Made by a program: the position numbers and the translations under genes. A stretch of 64,000 bases of DNA from NCBI GenBank assembly GCA_023954045.1, contig JAMLIR010000022.1, positions 1 through 64,000 on the forward strand, given 5' to 3'. The notes below the pieces were generated by a model. That model did not search any database. It was not told the origin of the DNA and saw only the letters and a list, made by a program, of their open reading frames with translations. Below are positions 45,022-52,851 of this stretch, in pieces. The DNA is from Burkholderiaceae bacterium. Its GTDB lineage: Bacteria > Pseudomonadota > Gammaproteobacteria > Burkholderiales > Burkholderiaceae_E. The number at the start of each line of letters is the position of its first letter. The stretch's first letter is position 1.

Positions 45022-45875
45022 GCCGCCCCGCCGGCTCCCGCTCCGCGGGCGCGGCGGGCTGCGACCTCGATGCGCCGTGGTTCGAGCCGCTGCGGCCCTG
45101 GGCATCGCGCAGCGATCCTCGAGCGGCGGGCCGCAACGACCTGGACCTGCTGAACCGGTTCGCGGACGAGCGCGGGCTGCACGTCGAGGACGGTCCGCCG
45201 ATCCGCTTCGTCGACGCGAGCGGTGCGCCGGCCGGCGCCTACGAGCGCGTAGTCCGGGAAACAGGGATCGTGCCGACCCGGGTCGAGGGCGCGGGCATGC
45301 TGCACGACTGGTTCAACGCGCTCGCCTGGCTCGCGTTCCCGCGGACCAAGGCACGGTTGAACCGGCTGCACGCCGATGCGCTCGCTGCGCAGCCGGATCC
45401 CGGCCCGGACGCAGGCGCCTCGAATCCGGGGTCGGCCAGGGGCCGCGGCGCGCTTCGCGACGCGGCGACGCTGTTCGACGAGAGCGGCGCGGTGTTCGCC
45501 TGCCGCGACCCGGCGTTGGCGGCGGCGCTGCGCCGCCTGGACTGGCAGGCGTTGTTCGTCGACGGCCGCGAGCGCTTCGGGGCCGGCGTGGGCGTGCGGG
45601 TCGTGGGCCACGGCGTGCTCGAGAAACTGCTCGCGCCGTACAAGGGGCTGTGCGCGCACGCCTGGGTCGTCGATGCAGCATCGACCCCGGCGGCCGGGGA
45701 GCCCGACGACGCGCTCGACGCGTGCTGCGCGGCGTCGCTGCAGCCACAGACTCTGCGCGCGGCGTCGCTGTGCCCGCTGCCGCTTCTCGGTGTGCCCGGA
45801 TGGTGGCCGGCCAACGAGGATCCGCGCTTCTACGCGGACCGCGACGCCTTCAGGACGAGCCGGCGCACGCGATGA
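45003..45875 (+). CDS. DUF3025 domain-containing protein
   Basis: 290 residues. The stretch [12 protein letters not shown] near the start and [10 protein letters not shown]...[21 protein letters not shown] (about 94-120), followed by [45 protein letters not shown] and the end [26 protein letters not shown], match the DUF3025 family of proteobacteria. The function is unknown. It overlaps pyrC by 19 bases and is the last gene of the plus-strand run; its stop codon shares sequence with the hairpin that terminates the convergent adhesin gene. Confidence 0.88.
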   Translation: MEAGGLSRPAGSRSAGAAGCDLDAPWFEPLRPWASRSDPRAAGRNDLDLLNRFADERGLHVEDGPPIRFVDASGAPAGAYERVVRETGIVPTRVEGAGMLHDWFNALAWLAFPRTKARLNRLHADALAAQPDPGPDAGASNPGSARGRGALRDAATLFDESGAVFACRDPALAAALRRLDWQALFVDGRERFGAGVGVRVVGHGVLEKLLAPYKGLCAHAWVVDAASTPAAGEPDDALDACCAASLQPQTLRAASLCPLPLLGVPGWWPANEDPRFYADRDAFRTSRRTR

Positions 45876-45908
45876 AAAAAGCCCGCCGGCACTCGCGTGG
45901 CGGCGGGC
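45875..45908 (-). terminator. Intrinsic terminator of the adhesin gene (minus strand)
   Basis: GCCCGCCG at 45881-45888 pairs with CGGCGGGC at 45901-45908 (8 perfect bp, 12-base loop). On the minus strand the stem is followed by six T (A-run 45875-45880 on the plus strand), the form of a rho-independent terminator 40-70 bases after the adhesin stop. On the plus strand no T-run follows, so it is mainly for the minus strand. Confidence 0.85.
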
Positions 45909-45950
45909 TCGGTGCGCGCGCCGGGGATGCCGGCGCGGCCCGATTCGAGA

Positions 45951-48557
45951 TCAGACGATCGGCGCGGCCGGGTTGAAACCGTCCATCGTCGCGACCAGCA
46001 CGCCGCCGGTGAACAGTTCTTCGACCGTGTCGTACTGCCCGGCCCCGGCGCCGAATTCCGTACCTTCGAGCACGACCGACCCGAGCGCGGTCGCCGCGCC
46101 CGTGCTGTCCTGGCCGAAGAAGGTCAGCTTCACCGAGCCCGAGCCATCGTCGGTCACCGTCAGGTACTGCCCGGCGCTGTCGGCCTGCACGAAGTCGCGG
46201 AAAGTGAGGTTCGCGTCGGAATTGTTCACGAACGGCGTGCCGTTGTCCGGGTTCTCGAACGGCGGGATGCCAGAGTCGGTCGTGTACGTATCGAGCGAGT
46301 CGACCAGGTAGATGCGGTCGACGCCGACCTTGAAGTCCTTGATCACGTCGTTGCCGTTGTCCGCGCGCATCGAGTAGACGAAGGCGTCGGCCACCCCGTC
46401 GGCCGTCGCGGCGACGTCACCCAGCGCACCGCCGTACAGCGTGTCGTTCCCGGCCTGGCCGAACAGCAGGTCGGATCCCGCACCTCCCGCCATCGTCTCG
46501 GCGCCGTCCGGCGTGACTGCGTCGAGCGTGACGCGGTCGATCATCATGCCCTGGCCGTCGTCGGCGGTCGTCGAGTAGGCGCGAACCTCGAGTGTCGTCG
46601 TCGGGTCGGCGCTGCCTTCGACCGTCCAGCTCCAGGTCTTGCGGCTGCCGGTGAGATCCGTCTCGGTCGGCGCGGTGCCGCTCCAGGAGTCGGTCACGCC
46701 GTCGTAGAGGCCTACCAGCGTGCCTCCCCAGTACACGCCCAGCGAGGTGTCGTAGTCGTTGTCCGACACCTGCATCGACAGCGTGTACTCGGTGCCCTCG
46801 CCGGTGGCGATCGCCTGCGAGATCGTCGTGCCGCCCGAGGTCGGGTTGCGCACGGTGTCGAACGCGTAGCGCGCGCCGCCGCCGGTGTCGTCCTCGACGC
46901 CGACGCCCGCGTCCTGGCGCACCAGGTTCATCCCGGCGTTCACGCCTCCGCCGGTGAACTGCTCGACGGCAGTGCCTCCCGGGTCGGCGACGATCGACGT
47001 CGTGTCGCTGACGATCGTCCAGCCGGTCGACGCGGACGGGCTGAACGTGACCAGCGAGCCGCCGCCCTGGTTGTACAGGACGTCACCGGCATCGGTCGCG
47101 TTCCAGTACTCGAACTGGTAATTGCGCACGCCGCCGCCTGCGCCGCCGATCAGGATGTCGCTCCCGGCGCCGCCGCCGACGAACCCGAGGTCGCCGCCCA
47201 GGATCGTGTCGGCACCCGCGGTGCCCAGCGTGTAGGTCCCCGCCGTCACGTCCGTGCCGCTGCCGGCGTTGCCGGCCGCGTCGGTGGCGGTCACCGAGCC
47301 GGTCGCGCCCGAGGCCAGCGTGCCGGCGGCGAACTGATAGTTGCCCGAGCCATCGGCGGTCGTCTCGGCGGCGCCGAGCTTCACCGTGCTGTTGGCTTCC
47401 GCCGTGCCGGACACCGAGCCGTCGAGGCCGGCGACCGCGCTCGGCGCGGCCGGCAGCGTCTTGTCGACGGCGACGTCGAGCGGTCCCGAGGCGCTGCTGG
47501 CGTTGCCCGCGGCATCGGTGGCGGTGGCGCTGATCTGCGTGGCACCGTCGGCCGGCACCTCGCCGGAGGCGAAGTTCGCGCTCCAGTTGCCCGAGCCGTC
47601 GGCGGTCGCGGTCTTGGTGGTCGAGCCCCAGGTCACCTCGACGGTCGAGCCGGCCTCGGCGGTGCCCGAGACGGCCACGCCGGCCGTCGCCTCCGCGGCG
47701 TTGACGACGTTGTCACCGGCGACGTTCGCGACCGTCGGCGCTGACGGCGCGCCGGTGTCGACGGCGACCGCCAGCGTGCCGGCCGCGCTGGTGTTGCCCG
47801 CGGCGTCACGCGCCGTCGCGCTGATGGTCGTGTTCCCGTCGGCCGGCACCTCGCCGGAGGCGAAATTCGCGCTCCAGTTGCCCGAGCCGTCGGCAGTCGC
47901 GGTCTTGGTGGTCGAGCCCCAGGTCACGGTCACGGTCGAGCCCGCCTCGGCGGTGCCCGAGACGGCCACGCCGGCCGCGGCCTCCGCGGCGCTGACGACG
48001 TTGTCGCCGGCGACACTGGCCACGACCGGCGAGTTCGGCGCGGTCGTGTCCGGCGGGGGTGTCGAGGAGCCACCGCCACCGCCGCCGCCACCACCGCCGG
48101 CCGCCGCCGCAACGCCCAGCAGCGCGAGGCCGCCGAGGAGTGCGCCGGTCGGGATGCCGCTCGACGCGGCGGGCGCCGGCGCGGCGGCAGCTGCGTCGGA
48201 CGTCGGTCCGTACATCAGCGCCTGGTTGTCGGGCAGCGCAGCGATCGGCTGCGAGGTCTGCGTGATCGGCACGGCCTGGCCGCCGTCGGCGGGGTCGATC
48301 ACCACGGAGCAGGGCGCATTGGGCGAGCAATCGGTGTAGAACTTCGTCACCTCGACCTTCTTGCCCTCGGGAAGGCCGTCGACGATCAGCGAGTCGCCGA
48401 CCTTCGTCGCCGTGATGTCGGGCGGCGACTTGCCGGTGGCGCTGTCGATGACGCGCACCTTGCCGCCTGGCCACGCGCCGACCTTCGTCGTCTGGTTCTG
48501 AAGCGCGGTACGGGCGACCGTTCCGTCTGCCTTGGTGATCTCGAGAATCAACGCCAT
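45951..48557 (-). CDS. Type I-secreted Ig-repeat adhesin-like protein with RTX motifs
   Basis: 868 residues from ATG 48557 (GAGGA upstream). Residues 1-130 resemble the N-terminal retention or anchoring domain of BapA/LapA-like adhesins. A hydrophobic stretch GALLGGLALLGVAAAAGG leads into a run of ten Gly and a Pro-rich linker (near 140-172). Two almost identical Ig-like domains follow (about 170-365), then a shorter one ending GTAEANSTVKLG. The centre (about 440-650) is a beta-rich domain preceded by GGDLGFVGGGAGSDILIGG. The end (about 650-868) has RTX-type nonapeptides (AGSDLLFGQAGNDTLYGG) and a type I secretion C-terminal domain with VYSMRADNGNDVIKDFKVGVDRI. No secretion ABC transporter is adjacent. 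A role in surface attachment is inference. Confidence 0.85.
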   Translation of the reverse strand: MALILEITKADGTVARTALQNQTTKVGAWPGGKVRVIDSATGKSPPDITATKVGDSLIVDGLPEGKKVEVTKFYTDCSPNAPCSVVIDPADGGQAVPITQTSQPIAALPDNQALMYGPTSDAAAAAPAPAASSGIPTGALLGGLALLGVAAAAGGGGGGGGGGSSTPPPDTTAPNSPVVASVAGDNVVSAAEAAAGVAVSGTAEAGSTVTVTWGSTTKTATADGSGNWSANFASGEVPADGNTTISATARDAAGNTSAAGTLAVAVDTGAPSAPTVANVAGDNVVNAAEATAGVAVSGTAEAGSTVEVTWGSTTKTATADGSGNWSANFASGEVPADGATQISATATDAAGNASSASGPLDVAVDKTLPAAPSAVAGLDGSVSGTAEANSTVKLGAAETTADGSGNYQFAAGTLASGATGSVTATDAAGNAGSGTDVTAGTYTLGTAGADTILGGDLGFVGGGAGSDILIGGAGGGVRNYQFEYWNATDAGDVLYNQGGGSLVTFSPSASTGWTIVSDTTSIVADPGGTAVEQFTGGGVNAGMNLVRQDAGVGVEDDTGGGARYAFDTVRNPTSGGTTISQAIATGEGTEYTLSMQVSDNDYDTSLGVYWGGTLVGLYDGVTDSWSGTAPTETDLTGSRKTWSWTVEGSADPTTTLEVRAYSTTADDGQGMMIDRVTLDAVTPDGAETMAGGAGSDLLFGQAGNDTLYGGALGDVAATADGVADAFVYSMRADNGNDVIKDFKVGVDRIYLVDSLDTYTTDSGIPPFENPDNGTPFVNNSDANLTFRDFVQADSAGQYLTVTDDGSGSVKLTFFGQDSTGAATALGSVVLEGTEFGAGAGQYDTVEELFTGGVLVATMDGFNPAAPIV
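47466..48050 (-). repeat. Two tandem 97-98-residue Ig-like coding repeats
   Basis: Units at about 47760-48050 and 47466-47759 are 291 bp apart at matching positions and nearly identical in nucleotide sequence over the GVAVSGTAEAGSTV and SANFASGEVPADG parts. Such identity suggests recent duplication or repeated conversion, and the unit number may vary between strains. Confidence 0.88.
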
Positions 48558-48715
48558 TGCCGGTGTCCTCTAAGTGCTGTGGTCAAGCCCGGTGGGTGGG
48601 GGTGGAAGTCGTGTCGCGACGCGGTGGGCGCAGCGACCCGGGTCGGATTCGATCATCACAGGCTCTGCCTCGCGACGCAGTATGTCACAGGGCGCCCGAC
48701 GGTCGGCTCCTGTCA

Positions 48716-48744
48716 TTCGATGGCTGGCCCGGGTGTCGTAAAAT
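48716..48744 (+). promoter_or_regulatory. Probable sigma-70 promoter of rnpB
   Basis: TAAAAT (48739-48744) is a good -10 element seven bases before the first base of the RNA helix P1. TTCGAT (48716-48721) at 17-base spacing is a partial -35 match. Confidence 0.6.
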
Positions 48745-48750
48745 GCACGC

Positions 48751-49165
48751 TGGAGCGGGTCGGACGATCGCTGGCCGCGGCGCGCAGGCGCCGTCGCTGG
48801 AGGAAGGTCCGGACTCCACAGGGCAGGATGCTGGCTAACGGCCAGGCGCAGCAAGCCGCAAGGCCCAAGGCGACGGAAAGTGGAACAGAAAGCACACCGC
48901 CCAAGCGGCGCCGGCTCGCCGGCGTCGACGGCAAGGGTGAAAAGGTGAGGTAAGAGCTCACCGCGGACGTGGCGACACGGACGGCACGCCAAACCCCATC
49001 CGGAGCAACATCCAATAGGCACGCGCGCGGTCTGCGGACCGCACAGGGCGGCCCGCCCGAGCGTGCGGGTAGATGGCTCGAGCGGCCGGGCAACCGGCCG
49101 CCCAGACGAATGATCGTCGCGCCGGTTCGCCGGCGAACAGAATCCGGCCTACAGACCCGCTCCAC
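48751..49165 (+). ncRNA. rnpB: RNase P RNA, bacterial class A
   Basis: About 415 nucleotides. The 5-prime arm GGAGCGGGTC (48752-48761) pairs with GACCCGCTCC (49154-49163) as helix P1. Between them are the near-universal landmarks: GGAGGAAGGTCCGGACTCC near 48798-48816, GGATGCTGGCTAACGGCCAG, GGAAAGTGGAACAGAAA, the AAGGGTGAAAAGGTGAGGTAAGAGC stretch near 48931-48955, GGGCAACCGG and the conserved ACGAATGATCG before CAGAATCCGGCCTACAGAC near the 3-prime end. This is the catalytic RNA that removes tRNA 5-prime leaders. It starts just after a promoter-like element and is divergent from the adhesin gene. The 3-prime end is estimated from P1 pairing. Confidence 0.97.
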
Positions 49166-49207
49166 TTCCTTTCGGGACCGCGCGCACGATCTCGGCGTGA
49201 ACCGGCG

Positions 49208-50695
49208 CTAGTAGGCCGCCCAGAGATACAGGAACAGCGTGTCGTTGTCGCGGGCGTCGCGTCCAAACCCGTCGTAGTTGCGCGATGCGCCGTTGAAGCG
49301 GCTGTAGGCCGTGTACTGCGCGCCCACGCGCAGGTTCGGCACCGGCGTCCAGAAGATCTCGTACGTCAGGCCGCGCGTGCCGGGGTTTCCGGACAGGTTG
49401 CCGTCGACCGGCACGGAGGCGGCCTGCGCGGACGGGTCGGAGACGATCGACAGCGTGCCCGGATCGTAGCCCGAGGTCTGCAGCGCCGTGTCGGTGCTGC
49501 CGGTCAGATCGAAGAGGCCGACGCTGCCGCCGTAGTGCGCGTGGTAGACGTAGGTCAGCTTCGCGCGAAGCAGGTTCGTGTCGTCGACGGCATTCGTGCC
49601 GGGCAGCGGGTTGCCCAGCGCGTCGACGAACGCCGCCGGCTGCGCGGCGAGGAAATCAGGGTAGCGATGACGGCTGTGCTCGTAGACGAGTTGCGCGGTG
49701 AGCGCATTCGCATCGGCGAGGTACTGGTACTGCCCGTCGACGCTCCAGTCGGTGAAGCGGTGCACCGTCGAGGGGTCCGAAGTCGCGATCGGATCGTCGT
49801 AGATCCTGCTCGACATGCGCGCCGCGCCGAGCATCAGGCTGTGTGCGCCCCAGTCGTGGTTCCACGCCACGCGCAGGTACGGACTCACGCCGCTGAACTG
49901 GGTCGTGTCTTCGGGGGCCAGTCCTGCGCTCGTGAACGACCAGAGTCCCCGGGACGTGCCGTAGGCGCCGAGCTCCGCATAGAGCGTGTCGTTCCAGAAC
50001 GCGTACGCGGACAGGCCGGCGACGTTGCCTCCGGCGGCGAAGCCCGGATAGGGCGCATTGCCGTCGACGAACCGGCTGCTGGTGGGACTCGGAACCGGGA
50101 CGTACTGCATCCATGCGGCCGCCGTGTTCCACGGATCGGCGACCGACGGATTGTTGTTCAGGCTCAGTCCGAAGATGAGGTTTCGATCTGCGTCGCCGAA
50201 GGTGTTCGCGTAGCGAAGGTCGATGTTGTCGGCGTTGCTGTGCCCGTGGAAGCTGCCGTCGGCGCCGCGCGACGCGTACGGGTCGTAGGTCACCTGCGCG
50301 AAGCCTCCGACGTGGTCGGTGAGCTTGCCACCCAGGAACAGGCTCGCGGTGGCGAAGATCGGCGAACCGTCCTTCTGGAAGTCCTCGTGCGGATCGGGGC
50401 TCTTCGAGGTGTTCGCGACCCGCGAGATCGAGCCCAGTGCCATGACCGACAGCGGAATCGTGCGCTGCCCTGGTGTAAAGCCCAGCAGCTTGAACAGCCG
50501 GCCATAGGGCGTGAGTTCCGGGAACTGTCCGCCGGCGTGGCAGGCCGAGCAGTCCTGGCCCGTCTGCCGCTTGAACAGCGGCAGTGCCTGCGCGGGGTCG
50601 GCCGCTGCGGCGAGCAGCGCGAGGGCTGCGCCGAGCGCCATCAGGCGCAGCCGCTTGCGCGCGGCGCCGCCGACATCGATTGACGATCGCTTCAT
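49208..50695 (-). CDS. Predicted outer-membrane protein with a single c-type haem motif
   Basis: 495 residues from ATG 50695, with GGAGG seven bases upstream. A signal peptide (RLRLMALGAALALLAAAADPAQA) is followed at once by LPLFKRQTGQDCSACHAGGQFPELTPYGRLFKLLG, one CxxCH haem-binding motif (Cys-Ser-Ala-Cys-His, near residue 44). The remainder is rich in alternating aromatic and polar segments and ends DNDTLFLYLWAAY, whose aromatic last residue suits a beta-barrel outer-membrane protein. Such one-haem barrels are found in betaproteobacteria, where they are annotated only as cytochrome c; the electron partner is unknown. The 338-base region upstream up to mraZ holds its promoter but none was clearly visible. 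Confidence 0.85.
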   Translation of the reverse strand: MKRSSIDVGGAARKRLRLMALGAALALLAAAADPAQALPLFKRQTGQDCSACHAGGQFPELTPYGRLFKLLGFTPGQRTIPLSVMALGSISRVANTSKSPDPHEDFQKDGSPIFATASLFLGGKLTDHVGGFAQVTYDPYASRGADGSFHGHSNADNIDLRYANTFGDADRNLIFGLSLNNNPSVADPWNTAAAWMQYVPVPSPTSSRFVDGNAPYPGFAAGGNVAGLSAYAFWNDTLYAELGAYGTSRGLWSFTSAGLAPEDTTQFSGVSPYLRVAWNHDWGAHSLMLGAARMSSRIYDDPIATSDPSTVHRFTDWSVDGQYQYLADANALTAQLVYEHSRHRYPDFLAAQPAAFVDALGNPLPGTNAVDDTNLLRAKLTYVYHAHYGGSVGLFDLTGSTDTALQTSGYDPGTLSIVSDPSAQAASVPVDGNLSGNPGTRGLTYEIFWTPVPNLRVGAQYTAYSRFNGASRNYDGFGRDARDNDTLFLYLWAAY

Positions 50696-51034
50696 CGCAC
50701 GACCTCCTCGATCCCGAAGTCGGCAGTGTGCGCCGAATCGGGCGCCGACCTCGGCACGCGTGCCTGCGGCGCCGTCGTGCGTTCGGCATGTTTCATGTAT
50801 CACCTGCGATAGTCTCGCCAAGTGACTCATTCAGCGAAGAAAAGCGTCCGAGAATCCCGCGCTTGAACAACGGCGGCTAAGTCCCTGTTACGACAAGGAA
50901 AAAACCCTTCACGCGACTTGCCATGCCCGGCGCTTTTCCGTACAGTGCAGATTCGTGTAGAAAAGTGCAATTTTGTGGGGCAAACCTCCGCTCAGGCGGG
51001 GCGCTTGCCCCCTTCGAGGGCGGATCGGAAAGGC
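50696..51034. promoter_or_regulatory. Intergenic region with the probable promoter of the division and cell wall cluster
   Basis: A plus-strand promoter candidate is TTGCCA (50918-50923), 17 bases, then TACAGT (50941-50946), about 90 bases before the mraZ ATG. Downstream of it the leader contains TGGGG (50976-50980) and CGGGG (50997-51001); MraZ binds short G-rich direct repeats, but the spacing here does not clearly fit. The stretch 50870-50980 is visibly more AT-rich than the genes around it. Confidence 0.5.
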
Positions 51035-51463
51035 ATGTTCCAGGGGAGTTCTGCGCTGTTGCTCGACGCGAAGGGTCGGATGACGATCCCGGCGCGGCAT
51101 CGCGACGCGCTCTCCAAGCAATGTGAGGGCCTACTCACATTGACCCGCCACCCGGACGGCTGCCTGCTGCTGTTCCCGCGGCCGGTGTGGGAGGTGCACC
51201 GCGAGCGCCTGGCGGCGATGCCGATCGCCGCTCGTGCCTGGGCGCGGATCTTCCTCGGCAATGCGGTCGACGTCGACATGGACGCCACGGGCCGCATCCT
51301 GATTTCGCCCGAGCTGCGCTCGGCCGTGTCGCTGAACCGCGAAGTGATGCTGCTCGGGATGGGCAGTCACTTCGAGATCTGGGATACCGGGACGCTGGCC
51401 GCGAAGGAGCGCGAGACGCTCGCCGCCGGCATGCCCGAGGCGATCGCGAACTTCAACTTCTGA
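51035..51463 (+). CDS. mraZ: Transcriptional regulator MraZ
   Basis: 142 residues, the usual length, containing two AbrB-like halves: [26 protein letters not shown] (1-26) and [22 protein letters not shown] (78-99), each with the DxxGR motif. It forms ring oligomers that bind upstream of the cluster and repress it. The longer in-frame start at 50918 was rejected because it precedes the known family start by 39 residues with no similarity; GGAAAGG (51027-51033) precedes ATG 51035. First gene of the mra/mur/fts cluster. Confidence 0.96.
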   Translation: MFQGSSALLLDAKGRMTIPARHRDALSKQCEGLLTLTRHPDGCLLLFPRPVWEVHRERLAAMPIAARAWARIFLGNAVDVDMDATGRILISPELRSAVSLNREVMLLGMGSHFEIWDTGTLAAKERETLAAGMPEAIANFNF

Positions 51464-51466
51464 CCG

Positions 51467-52459
51467 GTGGCAGCAGACAGTGAGCCGCGGGGAAATCAGG
51501 GCGCCGACCGATTCGGGCACCGACCGGTCCTGCTCGACGAGGCGATCGAGGCGCTCGCGATCCGCGCCGACGGTCGCTACGTCGATTGCACCTTCGGCCG
51601 CGGCGGGCACAGCGGCGCAATCCTCGCGCGCCTCGGTCCCCAGGGGCGGCTGCTCGCGATCGACCGCGACCCCGACGCGGTGGCCGTCGGGCGCGGCTGG
51701 CGCGACCCGCGCTTCGCGATCGAGCATGCCCGCTTCTCCGAGCTCGACGCGGTGCTCGACGCGCACGGCTTCGACCGCGTCGACGGCGTGCTGCTCGACC
51801 TGGGTGTTTCCTCGCCGCAGCTGGACGACCCGGCGCGTGGCTTCAGCTTTCGTGAGGACGGCCCGCTCGACATGCGGATGGATCCGACGCGCGGAATCTC
51901 CGCACGCGAGTGGCTGCTGCGTGCAACCGAGAACGACATCGCGAAGGTGGTGAAAGACTATGGGGAAGAACGGCTTGCTGTTCAGATTGCAAAGGCGATT
52001 GTTGCTCGCCGCGGGGACGCCGGCGAGCAGGCACTTCGCACGACCGGAGAGCTTGCCGCACTCGTGGCGGGCGTCGTCAGGCGCCGCGGGGGGAGGGCGG
52101 AGGTGGGCAAGGACCCGGCCACTCGCACCTTTCAGGCTCTACGGATTCACGTCAATCAGGAGCTTGAGGAGCTCGCGCTAGTCCTCGGGAAGGCCGTCGC
52201 GCGCCTGGCAACGGGCGGGCGGCTGGTCGTCATCAGTTTTCACTCGCTGGAAGACCGGATGGTCAAGCAGTTCATCGCGCACGAAGCCGGACGCGACGCC
52301 CCCCGCGATCCCGTCACGGGCGCGGTGCGGCGCGCGCAGGCGCCGCGCCTGCGCGCGATCGCGCGGGTGCTGCCGGGCGCGCCGCGTGCGAAGGGTCGTG
52401 CCCGGCCCGCCAATCCGCGCGAGCGCTCGGCGGTGATGCGCGTGGCCGAGCGCACCTGA
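51467..52459 (+). CDS. rsmH: 16S rRNA (cytosine-1402-N4) methyltransferase
   Basis: 330 residues starting at GTG 51467, three bases after mraZ. SAM-binding site: [17 protein letters not shown] and [20 protein letters not shown], then [46 protein letters not shown] and [19 protein letters not shown] are family signatures, and [16 protein letters not shown] is near the C-terminus. It methylates C1402 of 16S rRNA. Between about 51955 and 52200 the codons change to T/A-ending forms (TAT, GAA, CTT, GCT, GTT, ATT, GCA), unlike either flank, although the protein remains intact. Confidence 0.96.
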   Translation: MAADSEPRGNQGADRFGHRPVLLDEAIEALAIRADGRYVDCTFGRGGHSGAILARLGPQGRLLAIDRDPDAVAVGRGWRDPRFAIEHARFSELDAVLDAHGFDRVDGVLLDLGVSSPQLDDPARGFSFREDGPLDMRMDPTRGISAREWLLRATENDIAKVVKDYGEERLAVQIAKAIVARRGDAGEQALRTTGELAALVAGVVRRRGGRAEVGKDPATRTFQALRIHVNQELEELALVLGKAVARLATGGRLVVISFHSLEDRMVKQFIAHEAGRDAPRDPVTGAVRRAQAPRLRAIARVLPGAPRAKGRARPANPRERSAVMRVAERT

Positions 52460-52491
52460 GGCTTCGTCCGACGCAGACCGAGGAGACGACC

Positions 52492-52851
52492 ATGACCCGC
52501 GCGAACATCCTGCTGTCTGCCCTGCTCGTCGCTTGCGCGCTCGGCCTGGTGAGCTCGCAGTACCGGGCCCGCAAGCTGTTCGTCGACGTCGAGCGCGCGC
52601 AGGCGCAGGCCGCGCAGCTCGAAGTGGGCTGGAACCAGCTGCAGGTCGAGCAGACCGCGCTCGCGAAGGCTTCGCTGATCGACACGAAGGCCCGCCGCGA
52701 GTTGACGATGCAGTCGATCTCGCAGGACCGCACGCTGCACCTGGTGGTCGACCCGGTCGATCGCGTCGTCCGGCTGGGCTCGCCGCTGCCGGACCTGGCT
52801 GCGGTCGGCGGCAAGTCTCAACGGCGCGGCAAGCCGGCCGGAGCGCGTTGA
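52492..52851 (+). CDS. ftsL: Cell division protein FtsL
   Basis: 119 residues with one membrane segment near residues 4-22 (ILLSALLVACALGLVSSQY), followed by a coiled-coil-like region (RKLFVDVERAQAQAAQLEVGWNQLQVEQTAL) and a short tail. The small bitopic layout and position between rsmH and ftsI identify FtsL, which joins FtsB and FtsQ in the divisome at the inner membrane. Its TGA overlaps the ftsI ATG (TGATG). GGAG (52482-52485) precedes ATG 52492. Confidence 0.93.
   Translation: MTRANILLSALLVACALGLVSSQYRARKLFVDVERAQAQAAQLEVGWNQLQVEQTALAKASLIDTKARRELTMQSISQDRTLHLVVDPVDRVVRLGSPLPDLAAVGGKSQRRGKPAGAR

Noticed and set aside
45897-47744. Plus-strand open frame opposite the adhesin
   Set aside because: It has no domain similarity, and the minus strand encodes repeats, RTX motifs and a matching terminator.
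48579-49022. Small ORFs on both strands between the adhesin and the cytochrome gene
   Set aside because: The interval is occupied by RNase P RNA, whose conserved blocks and P1 pairing explain the sequence.
50918-51034. 39-codon N-terminal extension of MraZ
   Set aside because: The extension overlaps the promoter and leader and is absent from the family; the ATG at 51035 has a ribosome-binding site.
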